Positions 16,718-25,271 of a stretch of 64,000 nt of DNA are shown here, one piece after another (position 1 is the first letter of the stretch; the number at the start of each line of letters is the position of its first letter). Position numbers and translations under genes: made by a program. Under the pieces are notes generated by a model, which searched no databases, was not told the origin of the DNA, and worked only from the letters and a program-made list of their open reading frames with translations. The stretch is from UBA4093 sp036676455 (lineage in GTDB: Bacteria; Cyanobacteriota; Sericytochromatia; S15B-MN24; UBA4093). The DNA is taken from NCBI GenBank assembly GCA_036676455.1, contig JAKFCW010000044.1, positions 1-64,000 of the forward strand, given 5' to 3'.

Positions 16718-16747
16718 TTTACAGCTTCTTGACTTGCCGCTTATAAT
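16718..16747 (+). promoter_or_regulatory. Promoter for the YtxH gene pair
   Basis: TATAAT at 16742-16747 has a TTTACA at 16718-16723 with an 18-base spacer. It begins immediately after the cysteine desulfurase stop and precedes a GAGGAGG ribosome site. Confidence 0.6.
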
Positions 16748-16806
16748 CGGTTCGGAGCCGGTCTAGCTGTCGGCTGATGTTTACGTGACAACGAGGAGGT
16801 TGGTTC

Positions 16807-17133
16807 ATGGAGCGCAGAACGTCGGGTCTCGAGGTGCTGGGAGGGCTGGTGGTCGGCGCGGCTTTCGGCTTCGTCGCGGGGATGATCCTGGCGCCGCAAT
16901 CCGGCGGCCGCACCCGGGATCAGCTCAACGAGAACCTTTCGGACATCCGCCTTCGTACCAATGAGATGATGGACAACCTCAAGGGCAACACCGAGAGCCT
17001 CATCACCTCCACCCGCAGCACCATCGAAGAGAAGCTGACGCTGCTCAACGAGGCCGTCGAAGCCGGCCGCAAGGCTGCCGCCTACAAGCGCGACGAGCTG
17101 ATCGAGGGCGACGAGAACGCCCCGACGATCTAG
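16807..17133 (+). CDS. YtxH-domain small membrane protein
   Basis: 108 residues. One N-terminal hydrophobic helix with the glycine-rich YtxH pattern (LGGLVVGAAFGFVAGMILAP, then QSGGRTRDQL) is followed by a long amphipathic helix. YtxH proteins are membrane-anchored and associated with stress or envelope functions; no enzymatic role is known. GAGGAGG sits just before the ATG. It is the first of two YtxH-type genes 27 bases apart. Confidence 0.8.
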   Translation: MERRTSGLEVLGGLVVGAAFGFVAGMILAPQSGGRTRDQLNENLSDIRLRTNEMMDNLKGNTESLITSTRSTIEEKLTLLNEAVEAGRKAAAYKRDELIEGDENAPTI

Positions 17134-17160
17134 CTTGCGCCACTCTTCAAGGAGGCCCTC

Positions 17161-17442
17161 ATGAGCGTGCGACGCAACATCACCTTTTACGCCACGGCCC
17201 TGATCGGGACCGCCCTGGGCACGGCCGCCGGCCTGCTCCTGGCTCCCAAGTCCGGCGAGGCCACCCGCAAGCAGATTCGCCGCATGGCCGGCGAGCTGAG
17301 CGAGCAGCTTCCCGTGACCTTCAGCGAGCTCCAGCTGCGCGGCCGCCAGGTCCTCGATCGAGCTCCCCGCCGGATCACCCTGGGCCGGCGCAAGGGCGAG
17401 AAGATCATCCAGCTCTACCGCGAAAACGAACGCGAAGGCTAG
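17161..17442 (+). CDS. Second YtxH-domain small membrane protein
   Basis: 93 residues with the same plan as its neighbour: a hydrophobic helix ALIGTALGTAAGLLLAP followed by KSGEATRKQIR and a basic helical tail. The two proteins share the LAP-(K/Q)-SG turn but little else, so they are diverged paralogues. AAGGAGG precedes the ATG. A terminator closes the pair. Confidence 0.78.
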   Translation: MSVRRNITFYATALIGTALGTAAGLLLAPKSGEATRKQIRRMAGELSEQLPVTFSELQLRGRQVLDRAPRRITLGRRKGEKIIQLYRENEREG

Positions 17443-17457
17443 GAATTTCCACTTCCA

Positions 17458-17489
17458 AGCGCTCCGGGCCCTGCCCCGGGGCGCTTTTT
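17458..17489 (+). terminator. Rho-independent terminator after the YtxH pair
   Basis: AGCGCTCCGGG/CCCGGGGCGCT forms an 11-bp stem with one mismatch and a CCCTGC loop, followed by TTTTT. Confidence 0.85.
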
Positions 17490-17550
17490 ACGTGCTCGCG
17501 TTGTAAAATGGATCCGACACGGAACTCCCGATCCAGAAAGGAACCCCGCC

Positions 17551-20148
17551 GTGACGCTCAGCGGTCATGAGATTCGTAACCAGTTCATCCAGTTCTTCAA
17601 GGACAAGGGCCATACCCACCTGCCCAGTTCCAGCCTGGTCCCCAAGAAGGACCCGACCGTGCTCCTGACCACGGCCGGCATGCTCCAGTTCAAGCCCATC
17701 TTCATGGGCCTGGAGAAAAGCACCACCTCCCGCGCCGTCACCGTCCAGAAGTGCTTCCGCACCACCGACCTCGACAACGTCGGCCGCACGGCCCGCCACC
17801 ACACCTTCTTCGAGATGCTCGGCAACTTCTCCTTCGGCGACTACTTCAAGGCCGAGGTGATCCCCTGGGCATGGGAGTTCCTGACCGGCGTGCTGGGTCT
17901 GCCCAAGGACAAGCTCTGGGTCTCCGTCTTCACCACCGACGAGGAAGCCGCCACCATCTGGAAGGAAAAGGTCGGCGTCTCGGCTGATCGCATCGTCTAC
18001 CTGGGCGAGGATTCCAACTTCTGGGCCGCCGGCCCCACCGGCCCCTGCGGCCCCTGCTCCGAGATCTACATCGACCTCGGCGTCGAGCGCGGCTGCGGCC
18101 AGGAGTCCTGCGCGGTCGGCTGCGACTGCGATCGCTTCCTCGAGATCTGGAACCTGGTCTTCATGGAGTTCAACCGCGACGAGTCAGGCAACCTCACCCC
18201 GCTGCCCGCCAAGAACATCGACACGGGCATGGGCCTCGAGCGCATCGCCTCGGTGCTCCAGGGCGTGCCCTCCAACTACGAGACCGACCTGCTCAAGCCC
18301 CTGCTGGACGCCGCCGCCGCGATGGCCGGCTTCTCTTACGGCAAGGGCGGCGAGGCCGACGTCTCGCTCAAGCTCATCGCCGACCACCTGCGCGGCTCGG
18401 TCTTCCTGATCGGCGACGGCGTCGTTCCCTCCAACGAGGGCCGCGGCTACGTCCTGCGCCGGATCATGCGCCGGGCCATCCGCCACGGCAAGCTGATCGG
18501 CATCACCAAACCCTTCCTCTCCGAGCTCGCCGAGCAGGTGATCGCGCAGTACTCCGGCTACCCCGAGCTGCCCGCCCAGAAGCAGTTCATCCTGCAGGTC
18601 ATGGCCGAGGAGGAGCGCCGCTTCAACCAGACGATCGACCGCGGCCAGCAGCTGCTCGCCCAGGCGATCGCCACCCTGTCGCCCAGCGAGGCCGAGCGCG
18701 TCATCCCCGGCGAGACCGCCTTCGAACTGTATGACACCTACGGCTTCCCCCTGGAGCTGACCATCGAGCTTTGTCGCGAGCAGAACGTCCGCGTCGACGA
18801 GACCGGCTTCCATGCCGCGATGGAAGCCCAGCGCGAGCGCGCCCGCTCGGCCCGCGAGGCGGCCGGCGTCACCTTCGCCGCTGCCGAGCTGTCCACCAAG
18901 GTCGCGACGCCGTTCTCGGGCTACGAGCGCACCGAGGAGGAGACCAAGGTCCTCGAGGTCTTCCATGACAAGTCCGGCCGGATCGGCGTCATCCTCGGCC
19001 AGACTCCGTTCTACGCCGAGTCGGGCGGCCAGCTCGGCGACATCGGCATGATCGGCGACGCGCAGGTGGTCGATACCCAGAAGCAAGGCGACACCATCAT
19101 CCACCTGCTTGCCGAGGGCGAATCCGCTCCCGAGGTCGGCGCCACGGTCCGCGCCGTCGTGGATCGCGCGCACCGCGAGAACACCATGCGCCACCACACG
19201 GCGACCCACCTCCTGCACGCTGCCCTCAAGCAGGTGCTCGGCCCCAACGTCAACCAGGCCGGCTCGCTGGTCGGCCCCACGGAGCTGCGCTTCGACTTCA
19301 CCTTCCCCCGCGCGATGACGCCTGCGGAGCTCTCGCAGGTGGAGGACATCGTCAACGAGCAGATCCTGGCCAACCACTCGGTCGCCCATCTCCAGATGTC
19401 GATGAGCGAGGCTCAGGAGACGGGCGCCATGGCGCTGTTTGGCGAGAAGTACGGCGATACCGTGCGCGTGATCGACGTGCCCGGCTTCTCCAAGGAGCTC
19501 TGCGGCGGCACGCACGTGCATGCCACGGGCACCATCGGCCTCTTCAAGGTCGTGCGTGAGGAAGGCATCGCCGCGGGCATCCGCCGCATCACGGCCGTCT
19601 CGGGCCTGGCGGCCCTGTCGCTGCTGCGCAAGCAGGCCGACGTGCTCGCCGAGACTGGCCAGCTGCTCAAGGCGTCGCCCGAGGAGCTTCCCGAGCGCGT
19701 CGAGCGCCTGCAGGCGCGCGTCAAGGCCGAGGAGACCGAGGTCGCCGTGCTGCGCACCCGCCTCGCCGTCAGCGCCACCGAGTCGCTGCTGGGCAAGGCC
19801 CAGACGGTGGCCGGCACGAAGCTCATCGCCGAGGTGGCTCCCGGCCTGTCGGCGGGTGAGCTCAAGAGTGCCGTCGAGCACCTTCGCGACAAGCTCTCCA
19901 GCGGCGTGGTCGTCTTGGGCTCGGTCGAGGACGGCAAGGTCGCGGTGGTCGCCGCGGCAACCGACGACGTGGTCAAGGAAGGCGCCAACGCCGGCAAGCT
20001 GATCCAGGCCGTCATGGCGGCTCTCGGCGGCAAGGGCGGCGGCAAGCCCCAGATGGCCCAGGGTGGCGGCGGCGATGCGAGCAAGCTGCAGACGGCGATC
20101 GCCCAGGTGGCGGACACTCTGAGTCAGCAGCTTCCCGTCAAGGCGTAA
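17551..20148 (+). CDS. alaS: Alanyl-tRNA synthetase
   Basis: 865 residues from a GTG preceded by AAAGGA. The catalytic class II domain begins MTLSGHEIRNQFIQFF and contains RCFRTTDLDNVGRT...HHTFFEMLGNFSFGDYFK-type motifs. The editing domain has HHTATHLLHAAL and CGGTHV, and the C-terminal glycine-rich C-Ala domain is present (LGGKGGGKPQMAQGGG). It charges tRNA-Ala; two tRNA-Ala genes are in this window at 41137-41301. It is probably transcribed alone, because terminators flank it on both sides. Confidence 0.98.
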   Translation: MTLSGHEIRNQFIQFFKDKGHTHLPSSSLVPKKDPTVLLTTAGMLQFKPIFMGLEKSTTSRAVTVQKCFRTTDLDNVGRTARHHTFFEMLGNFSFGDYFKAEVIPWAWEFLTGVLGLPKDKLWVSVFTTDEEAATIWKEKVGVSADRIVYLGEDSNFWAAGPTGPCGPCSEIYIDLGVERGCGQESCAVGCDCDRFLEIWNLVFMEFNRDESGNLTPLPAKNIDTGMGLERIASVLQGVPSNYETDLLKPLLDAAAAMAGFSYGKGGEADVSLKLIADHLRGSVFLIGDGVVPSNEGRGYVLRRIMRRAIRHGKLIGITKPFLSELAEQVIAQYSGYPELPAQKQFILQVMAEEERRFNQTIDRGQQLLAQAIATLSPSEAERVIPGETAFELYDTYGFPLELTIELCREQNVRVDETGFHAAMEAQRERARSAREAAGVTFAAAELSTKVATPFSGYERTEEETKVLEVFHDKSGRIGVILGQTPFYAESGGQLGDIGMIGDAQVVDTQKQGDTIIHLLAEGESAPEVGATVRAVVDRAHRENTMRHHTATHLLHAALKQVLGPNVNQAGSLVGPTELRFDFTFPRAMTPAELSQVEDIVNEQILANHSVAHLQMSMSEAQETGAMALFGEKYGDTVRVIDVPGFSKELCGGTHVHATGTIGLFKVVREEGIAAGIRRITAVSGLAALSLLRKQADVLAETGQLLKASPEELPERVERLQARVKAEETEVAVLRTRLAVSATESLLGKAQTVAGTKLIAEVAPGLSAGELKSAVEHLRDKLSSGVVVLGSVEDGKVAVVAAATDDVVKEGANAGKLIQAVMAALGGKGGGKPQMAQGGGGDASKLQTAIAQVADTLSQQLPVKA

Positions 20149-20162
20149 GCCTCGTCACGTTC

Positions 20163-20197
20163 CGGGGGGACCTTGTCATGAGGTCCCCCCGTTTTTT
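20163..20197 (+). terminator. Rho-independent terminator of alaS
   Basis: A perfect 11-bp stem CGGGGGGACCT/AGGTCCCCCCG with loop TGTCATG is followed by six T residues, 15 bases after the alaS stop. Confidence 0.92.
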
Positions 20198-20497
20198 CGC
20201 GCCGTTCGCACGGGACTTGTCCATCCGGGCATCCTACCGATCTGAGTCGCCTGCAGCTGGATAGCCGCCTGCTGAGCGGCTATGCGTCCCCGCGCCGGAT
20301 CCGCTCAAAAAAGTCCCTGCTTGCTTCCTAGGCGAGAGGGATGGCTGTTTGCTTGAATTCAGGCAGCGGAACGGTTTACGAGCGCCCGCGGCTGTTTCGT
20401 AAGGCAGCGAGCGTTAGCCGCGAGGCAGTCGTCAATCGGTTGAATCGTCAAGCTCGCTGACCTGCAGAAACGACGTTTGCTATAGGAGGGTGGCAGC
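20198..20497. other. Non-coding gap with hairpins and copy A of a bipartite repeat
   Basis: No credible gene is seen in these 300 bases. They contain a hairpin ATAGCCGC/GCGGCTAT at about 20260-20282 and, at 20381-20482, the first copy of a two-block sequence that recurs at 41441-41498. An 8-bp stem CAGCGAGC/GCTCGCTG (20405-20412/20452-20459) joins the blocks. The ribosome site of the next gene begins directly after block 2. Confidence 0.5.
20381..20482 (+). repeat. Bipartite repeat, copy A
   Basis: Block 1 (20381-20409, AGCGCCCGCGGCTGT then CGTAAGGCAGCG) matches 41441-41469 at 27 of 29 bases. Block 2 (20459-20482, GACCTG..AG..AACGA...TGCTA) matches 41475-41498 at 18 of 24. The blocks are 49 bases apart here and 5 bases apart in copy B; here the insert is bounded by an 8-bp stem. 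It could be a structured RNA leader for the lipoprotein gene or a degenerate mobile element. Confidence 0.55.
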
Positions 20498-21502
20498 ATG
20501 CGCACGGGAAGACTGGCATGGGCGATATTGGCCGCGATGCTCGGATGCTCATGGGAGCCGCACGGAGCTGCGGGGCCCGCGGCCGTTCCGCCCCTCGCGA
20601 CTGTTCCGGCTCCGGTCGCGGCGATGCCTCCATGGGACTGGGATGGCGGGGGGCTGAAGGCAACCGCCTCCATCCCGGTCCCGCTGACGGACGCGTGGCG
20701 ACTCCTGGCCTTTCCCGCCGAGGAGGGCGGCTTCACGACCCTCTTTCTCTGGGATGAGTGGCTCGGTGAGCTCTACCTCTTGAACGGGGCGCTGGCGGGC
20801 TTGATCCCGGTCGTCGACGGCAGCCTTCGGCCGCGGGTCTTCGGCAAGGGCAAGAAGTTGCTGTTCACCGTGGGGGATCGCTCGTTCTTCTGGGACATGG
20901 AGCTCGAGGAGCGTACCACGCCCGTGACTGACGGGCGCTCTGCCCTGGCGGGCGGGCCGCAGACGGTGGTGACTCCCGACGGCAAGTGGCTGGCGTACGT
21001 ATCGAATCGCGACACGGTGGTGCTCAAGCGTGCGGATGGGCGCTACATCGCGAAGACCATCGAGCTCACCAAGCCGGCTGCCGAGGGGCCTCTCCTGGAT
21101 GTCGACATGACGGTCGACGGAACCGTCTTGATTCTCAATCTCGGGGGGCGCTTGTTCCTCTATGACGTCGTCGGGAAGCGGCTGGCGCTTGTTGCACCGC
21201 TGGACGCCGAAGCCTTTGACGGCAAGGATGGTCTGCGGGAGGTGGCCATCTCACCAACGGGACTGGCCTACGCCAGCACCGCCCGAGGGGGGCGGGTCTT
21301 GCTCTGGGACGCCGAGCGCCGGGCAATCGATGTGCTGGCGGGCGTGAACCTGGCCTTGGGTCGGATCGTGGACCTGTACTTCGTCAGCGAGGACCTCTTG
21401 ATCCTAGAAACGGTGGGCGTGGAGGGGCGTCTCTGGTGCTACGATCGGCGAACCGGTCTGCTGCGTCTGCTCGTGGCGCTGACGGATCCGCTTGGACCTT
21501 AA
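20498..21502 (+). CDS. Predicted lipoprotein with WD40/TolB-like beta-propeller repeats
   Basis: 334 residues. A short signal peptide ends in AAMLGC, giving a plausible lipidated Cys17, followed by an Ala/Pro-rich linker to about residue 48. The rest shows repeated beta-blade patterns (VVTPDGKWLAYVSNRD, VAISPTGLAYAST...GGRVLLWDAERRA, LYFVSEDLLILET) like a seven-bladed propeller. No catalytic residues are evident; a periplasmic or surface scaffold role is inferred. AGGAGG precedes the ATG. Copy A of the repeat described at 20381 lies in its leader. Confidence 0.7.
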   Translation: MRTGRLAWAILAAMLGCSWEPHGAAGPAAVPPLATVPAPVAAMPPWDWDGGGLKATASIPVPLTDAWRLLAFPAEEGGFTTLFLWDEWLGELYLLNGALAGLIPVVDGSLRPRVFGKGKKLLFTVGDRSFFWDMELEERTTPVTDGRSALAGGPQTVVTPDGKWLAYVSNRDTVVLKRADGRYIAKTIELTKPAAEGPLLDVDMTVDGTVLILNLGGRLFLYDVVGKRLALVAPLDAEAFDGKDGLREVAISPTGLAYASTARGGRVLLWDAERRAIDVLAGVNLALGRIVDLYFVSEDLLILETVGVEGRLWCYDRRTGLLRLLVALTDPLGP

Positions 21503-21659
21503 TCTATGTTTTCTATTAGGTTAACCTCGTCTTAATCATGTGACGCGAAAGCGACGCTATGCTTGTTGGGTTGCTTATTCTCTGGGATAACCGACGATGG
21601 GAAGTCAACGCAGCCGAACCATCCGAAACCCGAGCTCGATATAGTGAGGATGATTCGCC

Positions 21660-22112
21660 ATGAAGCGTTACATTGCCCTGGCCATGCTGGCCGCCTCCCT
21701 GCTTGCCGGTTGCGGCACCTCCCCCGCGGCACTGCCGTCCGCCGTCAACGGCAAGGCTTCCGCGGCTGCGCTGGAAACCGGCGCCCAGGTCCAGATTTAC
21801 AAGGCGTTCAAGCGCGTCGAAGCGTCCAAGCAGCTTCGCGTGGTCGTCATGTACTGGGTTCGCCAGGAGGGGCAGGACCGCGAGTTCCGCCAGCTGATCG
21901 TCGACTCGGTGCCCACCCAGGACCGCACGGTTTACCGCAGTGGCTTCCGTCCGATGCAGATGGTCGCCAACGGCAAGGACTTCCTGCAGGATGAGGCCGC
22001 TGTGCTGAAGATTTCGCGCGAGCTCGGCGCTCTCACCTACCATACCGTCACCCAGGAGCAGCAGGAAGTCGTCTCGCTGGCTTACGAGATGATGATGGAC
22101 CTCGTCCACTAG
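21660..22112 (+). CDS. Small predicted lipoprotein of unknown function
   Basis: 150 residues. The signal peptide has a clear lipobox (ASLLAGC, Cys18), followed by a small linker and a compact domain rich in Val, Arg and Gln. I recognise no family. GAGGA is upstream of the ATG. A very long perfect hairpin (22129-22179) follows, separating it from convergent murI. Confidence 0.7.
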   Translation: MKRYIALAMLAASLLAGCGTSPAALPSAVNGKASAAALETGAQVQIYKAFKRVEASKQLRVVVMYWVRQEGQDREFRQLIVDSVPTQDRTVYRSGFRPMQMVANGKDFLQDEAAVLKISRELGALTYHTVTQEQQEVVSLAYEMMMDLVH

Positions 22113-22128
22113 GTTTTCGAGACTCAGC

Positions 22129-22179
22129 CAAGATCAAGGCCCGCCTTACCGGCACTCGGTAAGGCGGGCCTTGATCTTG
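22129..22179. terminator. Long perfect hairpin between convergent genes
   Basis: A 23-bp perfect stem (22129-22151 with 22157-22179) has the 5-base loop GCACT. It lies between the lipoprotein stop and the murI stop and would fold identically in either transcript, so it is probably a bidirectional terminator. Confidence 0.75.
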
Positions 22180-22186
22180 AGGGGGA

Positions 22187-23008
22187 TCAGGCCTTGGGCG
22201 TTTCGGCGAGGCTGCGCACGGGGTGATGAGCCACCGATGCGGCCAGCGAGCCGAAGAGGCGCGTGGCATTGTGGGCGAAGGCGTCCGGGTCGCCGCTCAC
22301 GAGGAAAGTGTGCGCGGGATCGGGTGCGGGCTCGGCGAGGAGTTCGTGGCCGGCCAGGATCTCTCCGAGCGCCCGGACCGCTTCGAGGGCAGGGTCGACC
22401 AGCTTGACGCCGGGGCCGACGATGCCCTGGATCAGGGACGCGATGATGGGGTAGTGGGTGCAGCCGAGCACCAGGGCGTCGAGGTCGGCGTCCAGCAAGG
22501 GGGCCAGCGATTCGATGACCACGGCAGCCGCGCGATCCGAGTTCCAGTCGCCGGCTTCGATCATGGGGACCAGGCGGGGGCAGGCGAGGGGAAGGACCTC
22601 GGCGTCGGGGCGGATGGAGGCGATCGCCCGGGCGTGCGCGCCGCTCGCGATGGTCGCCTCGGTCGCGATGACGCCGATCCGCTTGCCACAGCGAACGGCT
22701 GCGCGCGCGCCGGCCTCGATCAGGCCCAGGATCGGCACGGGGCAGTCGCCGTCGAGGGCGTCCAGGGCCACCGCGCTGGAGGTGTTGCAGGCGACCAGAA
22801 CGGCCTTGGCCCCGCGTTGCAGGAGGATGTCGAGGATCTCACGGTTGAAGGCGATCAGCTCGTCGACGGAGCGGCCCCCATACGGAACCCGGGCGGTATC
22901 CCCGAAGTAAAGCACCCCTTCGTGGGGCAACTGGCGAAAAACTTCCCGGACGACGGAGAGCCCTCCCAATCCGGAGTCATAGAGCCCAATGGGGCTTGCT
23001 GATTTCAA
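22187..23008 (-). CDS. murI: Glutamate racemase
   Basis: 273 residues. The paired catalytic cysteines are C74 (VACNTSS) and C183 (GCTHYP), with the N-terminal GLYDSGLGGLSV acid/base segment and YFGDTARVPYG. It makes D-glutamate for peptidoglycan. The start is TTG 23008 with GAGGA upstream; no ATG is available in frame nearby. It is a single gene facing a lipoprotein gene across a 23-bp hairpin. Confidence 0.95.
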   Translation of the reverse strand: MKSASPIGLYDSGLGGLSVVREVFRQLPHEGVLYFGDTARVPYGGRSVDELIAFNREILDILLQRGAKAVLVACNTSSAVALDALDGDCPVPILGLIEAGARAAVRCGKRIGVIATEATIASGAHARAIASIRPDAEVLPLACPRLVPMIEAGDWNSDRAAAVVIESLAPLLDADLDALVLGCTHYPIIASLIQGIVGPGVKLVDPALEAVRALGEILAGHELLAEPAPDPAHTFLVSGDPDAFAHNATRLFGSLAASVAHHPVRSLAETPKA

Positions 23009-23101
23009 ACGAGCGTCCTCATGACAACGTCGTGGCTTGACTTCAGTAGTTTATCACCCCTCGCTCCAGGCCGCCAAGGCCGAATGGCCGCTGGTTTCAA
23101 C

Positions 23102-23130
23102 TTGCCAGCCTGCGGGAATTCCTTTACCAT
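23102..23130 (+). promoter_or_regulatory. Promoter for the GGDEF-like/holB/ricT unit
   Basis: TTGCCA (23102-23107) and TACCAT (23125-23130) are separated by exactly 17 bases. The resulting leader would be about 150 bases long and contains the folded region at 23163-23268. Confidence 0.5.
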
Positions 23131-23162
23131 GTCGCTAACTGACATGAAGGACTCCTTACGAC

Positions 23163-23268
23163 GCAGCCGTGTTGGGAGCGCCACCGCGAAGCCGAAGCTG
23201 TGCTTCCGAACGTTACCCATCCAAGGAGTAACCTCGGCAAGCGGCCTCACGGCTTCCGAAGACGCTGC
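23163..23268 (+). ncRNA. Candidate structured leader RNA upstream of the GGDEF-like gene
   Basis: Nested stems are seen: GCAGC/GCTGC (23163-23167/23264-23268), then a perfect 7-bp GAAGCCG/CGGCTTC (23188-23194/23250-23256). These enclose AAGC/GCTT and GTTAC/GTAAC (23212-23216/23228-23232). GCTTC at 23202 can alternatively pair with GAAGC at 23188, giving two exclusive folds. I do not recognise a known riboswitch class. It is a candidate only. Confidence 0.35.
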
Positions 23269-23290
23269 CAGGTCATAGATGGAGGATCGA

Positions 23291-24253
23291 ATGGAAACGC
23301 TCACCCAGTTGGCGCAAGAAGATCTGCAGAATCTCATCGGCGTCGCCACGAAAATCCCCGCGGCAACCTCCTGGGAGTACCTGGCCAATTCCATTCGCGA
23401 GGCCCTCGCCACCCATGCGCCTGGCGTCGAAGCCGCTGCATGGCTGCCGGCCCCCGATGGAGTGGTCGCCCTGAGCGGCAAGGCCCTCGAGACCTTCGAG
23501 CCCTTCACCTCCAGCGCAGAGGTCGAGGACGCCATGCAGGAGGGCGATTTCGCCCCTATCCCCGTGGTCGGTGGCGGCTACAAGGTCGCCATCCAGGCCA
23601 ACCGCCAGACGTTCGGCATGCTCCTGCTGCAGAGCCCCAAAGCGGATGCCGACTTCCTTCAGAACCTCGCTCGCATCCTCGCCACCCCCATGGGTTTCGC
23701 CTTCCTGAGCAACCAGCTCGCCGACGAGGTCGCCAAGCGGACCTCCACCGACAAGGTCACGGGCCTCTGGAACCGCCAGTACTTCAACGAGCGCTTCCGC
23801 GAGGAATGTGAGCGCCTCGTCCGCTCCAAGGAGACCGGCGCGGTGGCGCTGATCGCGCTCGACAACTTCCAGGCCCTGGCTCGCACCATGCCGGCCGACG
23901 AGCTCAACGCCATGTTCGCGCAGATCGGCCAGGCCGTGCGCCAGGTGATCCGCCAGACCGACTGGGCGGTTCGCTGGGACAACTACGACCTGCTCTTCTA
24001 CTTCCCCTCGACCTCGGCCGAGGCCGCGGTGGAGGTCCTCAAGCGCTTCGCCCGCAAGCTCGTGGGCATCTCGCCCATCCTGGAGCCCCTTGCCGGCGTC
24101 AGCTCGACGGTCGAGACCACCAGCCCGCGCGCGCTGGTCCAGCTCTCGACGCGTCGACTTGACCTTGCTCGCAAGGACGGCGGCCGCCGGGTCGTCTGCT
24201 TCGCCACCCCGGGCGGCGGCCTGCAGTTCTTCCGCGAGGGAAGCGAAGCGTAG
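23291..24253 (+). CDS. GAF-like plus degenerate GGDEF domain protein
   Basis: 320 residues. The first 150 form a GAF-like sensory region, then TDKVTGLWNRQYFNERF marks the start of a GGDEF domain. The signature loop reads RWDNYDLLFYF in place of RxGGDEFxxL, so the catalytic Gly-Gly-Asp-Glu is lost and diguanylate cyclase activity is not expected. It may bind a nucleotide or act as a scaffold. I chose ATG 23291 because GGAGGA precedes it; an ATG at 23279 lacks a site. holB starts 12 bases after the stop, so the genes are co-transcribed. Confidence 0.72.
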   Translation: METLTQLAQEDLQNLIGVATKIPAATSWEYLANSIREALATHAPGVEAAAWLPAPDGVVALSGKALETFEPFTSSAEVEDAMQEGDFAPIPVVGGGYKVAIQANRQTFGMLLLQSPKADADFLQNLARILATPMGFAFLSNQLADEVAKRTSTDKVTGLWNRQYFNERFREECERLVRSKETGAVALIALDNFQALARTMPADELNAMFAQIGQAVRQVIRQTDWAVRWDNYDLLFYFPSTSAEAAVEVLKRFARKLVGISPILEPLAGVSSTVETTSPRALVQLSTRRLDLARKDGGRRVVCFATPGGGLQFFREGSEA

Positions 24254-24265
24254 GTGAGTGTCTAA

Positions 24266-25249
24266 GTGACCGCGTTCGATCACGTTCTGGGTCAAGAGAG
24301 GGCCGTCCGCACCTTGCGGGCGGCCCTCGCCACCCCGCACCACGCCTACCTCTTCGTCGGCCCCGCGGGCGTTGGCAAGGAGACGGCGGCCCGGTCGTTC
24401 GCGCTGGCCCTCAACTGCACCCGGGGTGAAGGCTGCCTCGATGCCGAGGGCGCCTGCCCGGAGTGTCTCGCCATCCATCACGGCAACCACCCCGACGTCC
24501 GGATCGCGGTGCCGTCCGAGGGCAAGAAGGTCTTCTCGGTCGAGGACGTCCGCAAACTGGTCCAGGAGGCCGGCTGGAAGGCGCACCGCGGCAAGTGGAA
24601 GGTTTACATCGTCTCCACCGACCTCTTGAACCTCCAGGGCGCCAACACCCTCTTGAAGACCGTCGAAGAGCCCGTGCCCGGAACCGTCATCATCCTGCTG
24701 GGTGCCAGCGTGGACACGGTCCTGCCCACCCTGGTCTCGCGCTGCCAGATCGTGCCCTTCGCTCCGGTCGCGCGCGGGCTGATCGAATCCGAGCTGCTAA
24801 AGCGGGGCCTCGATGAGGCGCGCGCGAGCGAGCTGGGCGCACTTGCCGACGGCCGTCTCGGCTGGGCCCTCACCGAATCCACGCATGAGGCGCCCGAGCC
24901 CCCGCGCCTGATCGCGCTCAGCACCATGACCGACCGCCTCACCGAGGCCGAACGCCTCGCCGCGCTCGATGCCGAGTCGCAGCAGCGCGCGGTGGAATCG
25001 CTCCTCCTCCAGGTTCGTGATATCATCATTTGGGCCGAAACGCGGCGTGACGACTTGGTCAGCCGCTCAGCCGACGCCGCCGCCATGGGCCGCGGTCTGC
25101 CCCGGGACTACTGGCTTCGCGTGCTTTCGCGCCTGGAGCGCCACCGGAGGCAACTGCTCAGCCACGCGAACGCAAAACTGGCCTGGACCGTGCTCGCAGG
25201 CGACCTGGCTCCCCAGGCCCGCGAGCTCGAACGCTCCACGCGGAGCTGA
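24266..25249 (+). CDS. holB: DNA polymerase III subunit delta'
   Basis: 327 residues from a GTG start. AAA+ clamp-loader features are FDHVLGQERAVRTL, a P-loop GPAGVGKET, a zinc-binding cysteine set (CTRGEGCLDAEGACPEC) and the sensor-type TLLKTVEEP and SRCQI segments. It is part of the clamp-loader complex that loads the beta clamp. The pairing with ricT downstream matches the holB-yaaT order of Firmicutes. Confidence 0.92.
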   Translation: MTAFDHVLGQERAVRTLRAALATPHHAYLFVGPAGVGKETAARSFALALNCTRGEGCLDAEGACPECLAIHHGNHPDVRIAVPSEGKKVFSVEDVRKLVQEAGWKAHRGKWKVYIVSTDLLNLQGANTLLKTVEEPVPGTVIILLGASVDTVLPTLVSRCQIVPFAPVARGLIESELLKRGLDEARASELGALADGRLGWALTESTHEAPEPPRLIALSTMTDRLTEAERLAALDAESQQRAVESLLLQVRDIIIWAETRRDDLVSRSADAAAMGRGLPRDYWLRVLSRLERHRRQLLSHANAKLAWTVLAGDLAPQARELERSTRS

Positions 25250-25271
25250 CGCTCTCTAGAAAGGACCGACC

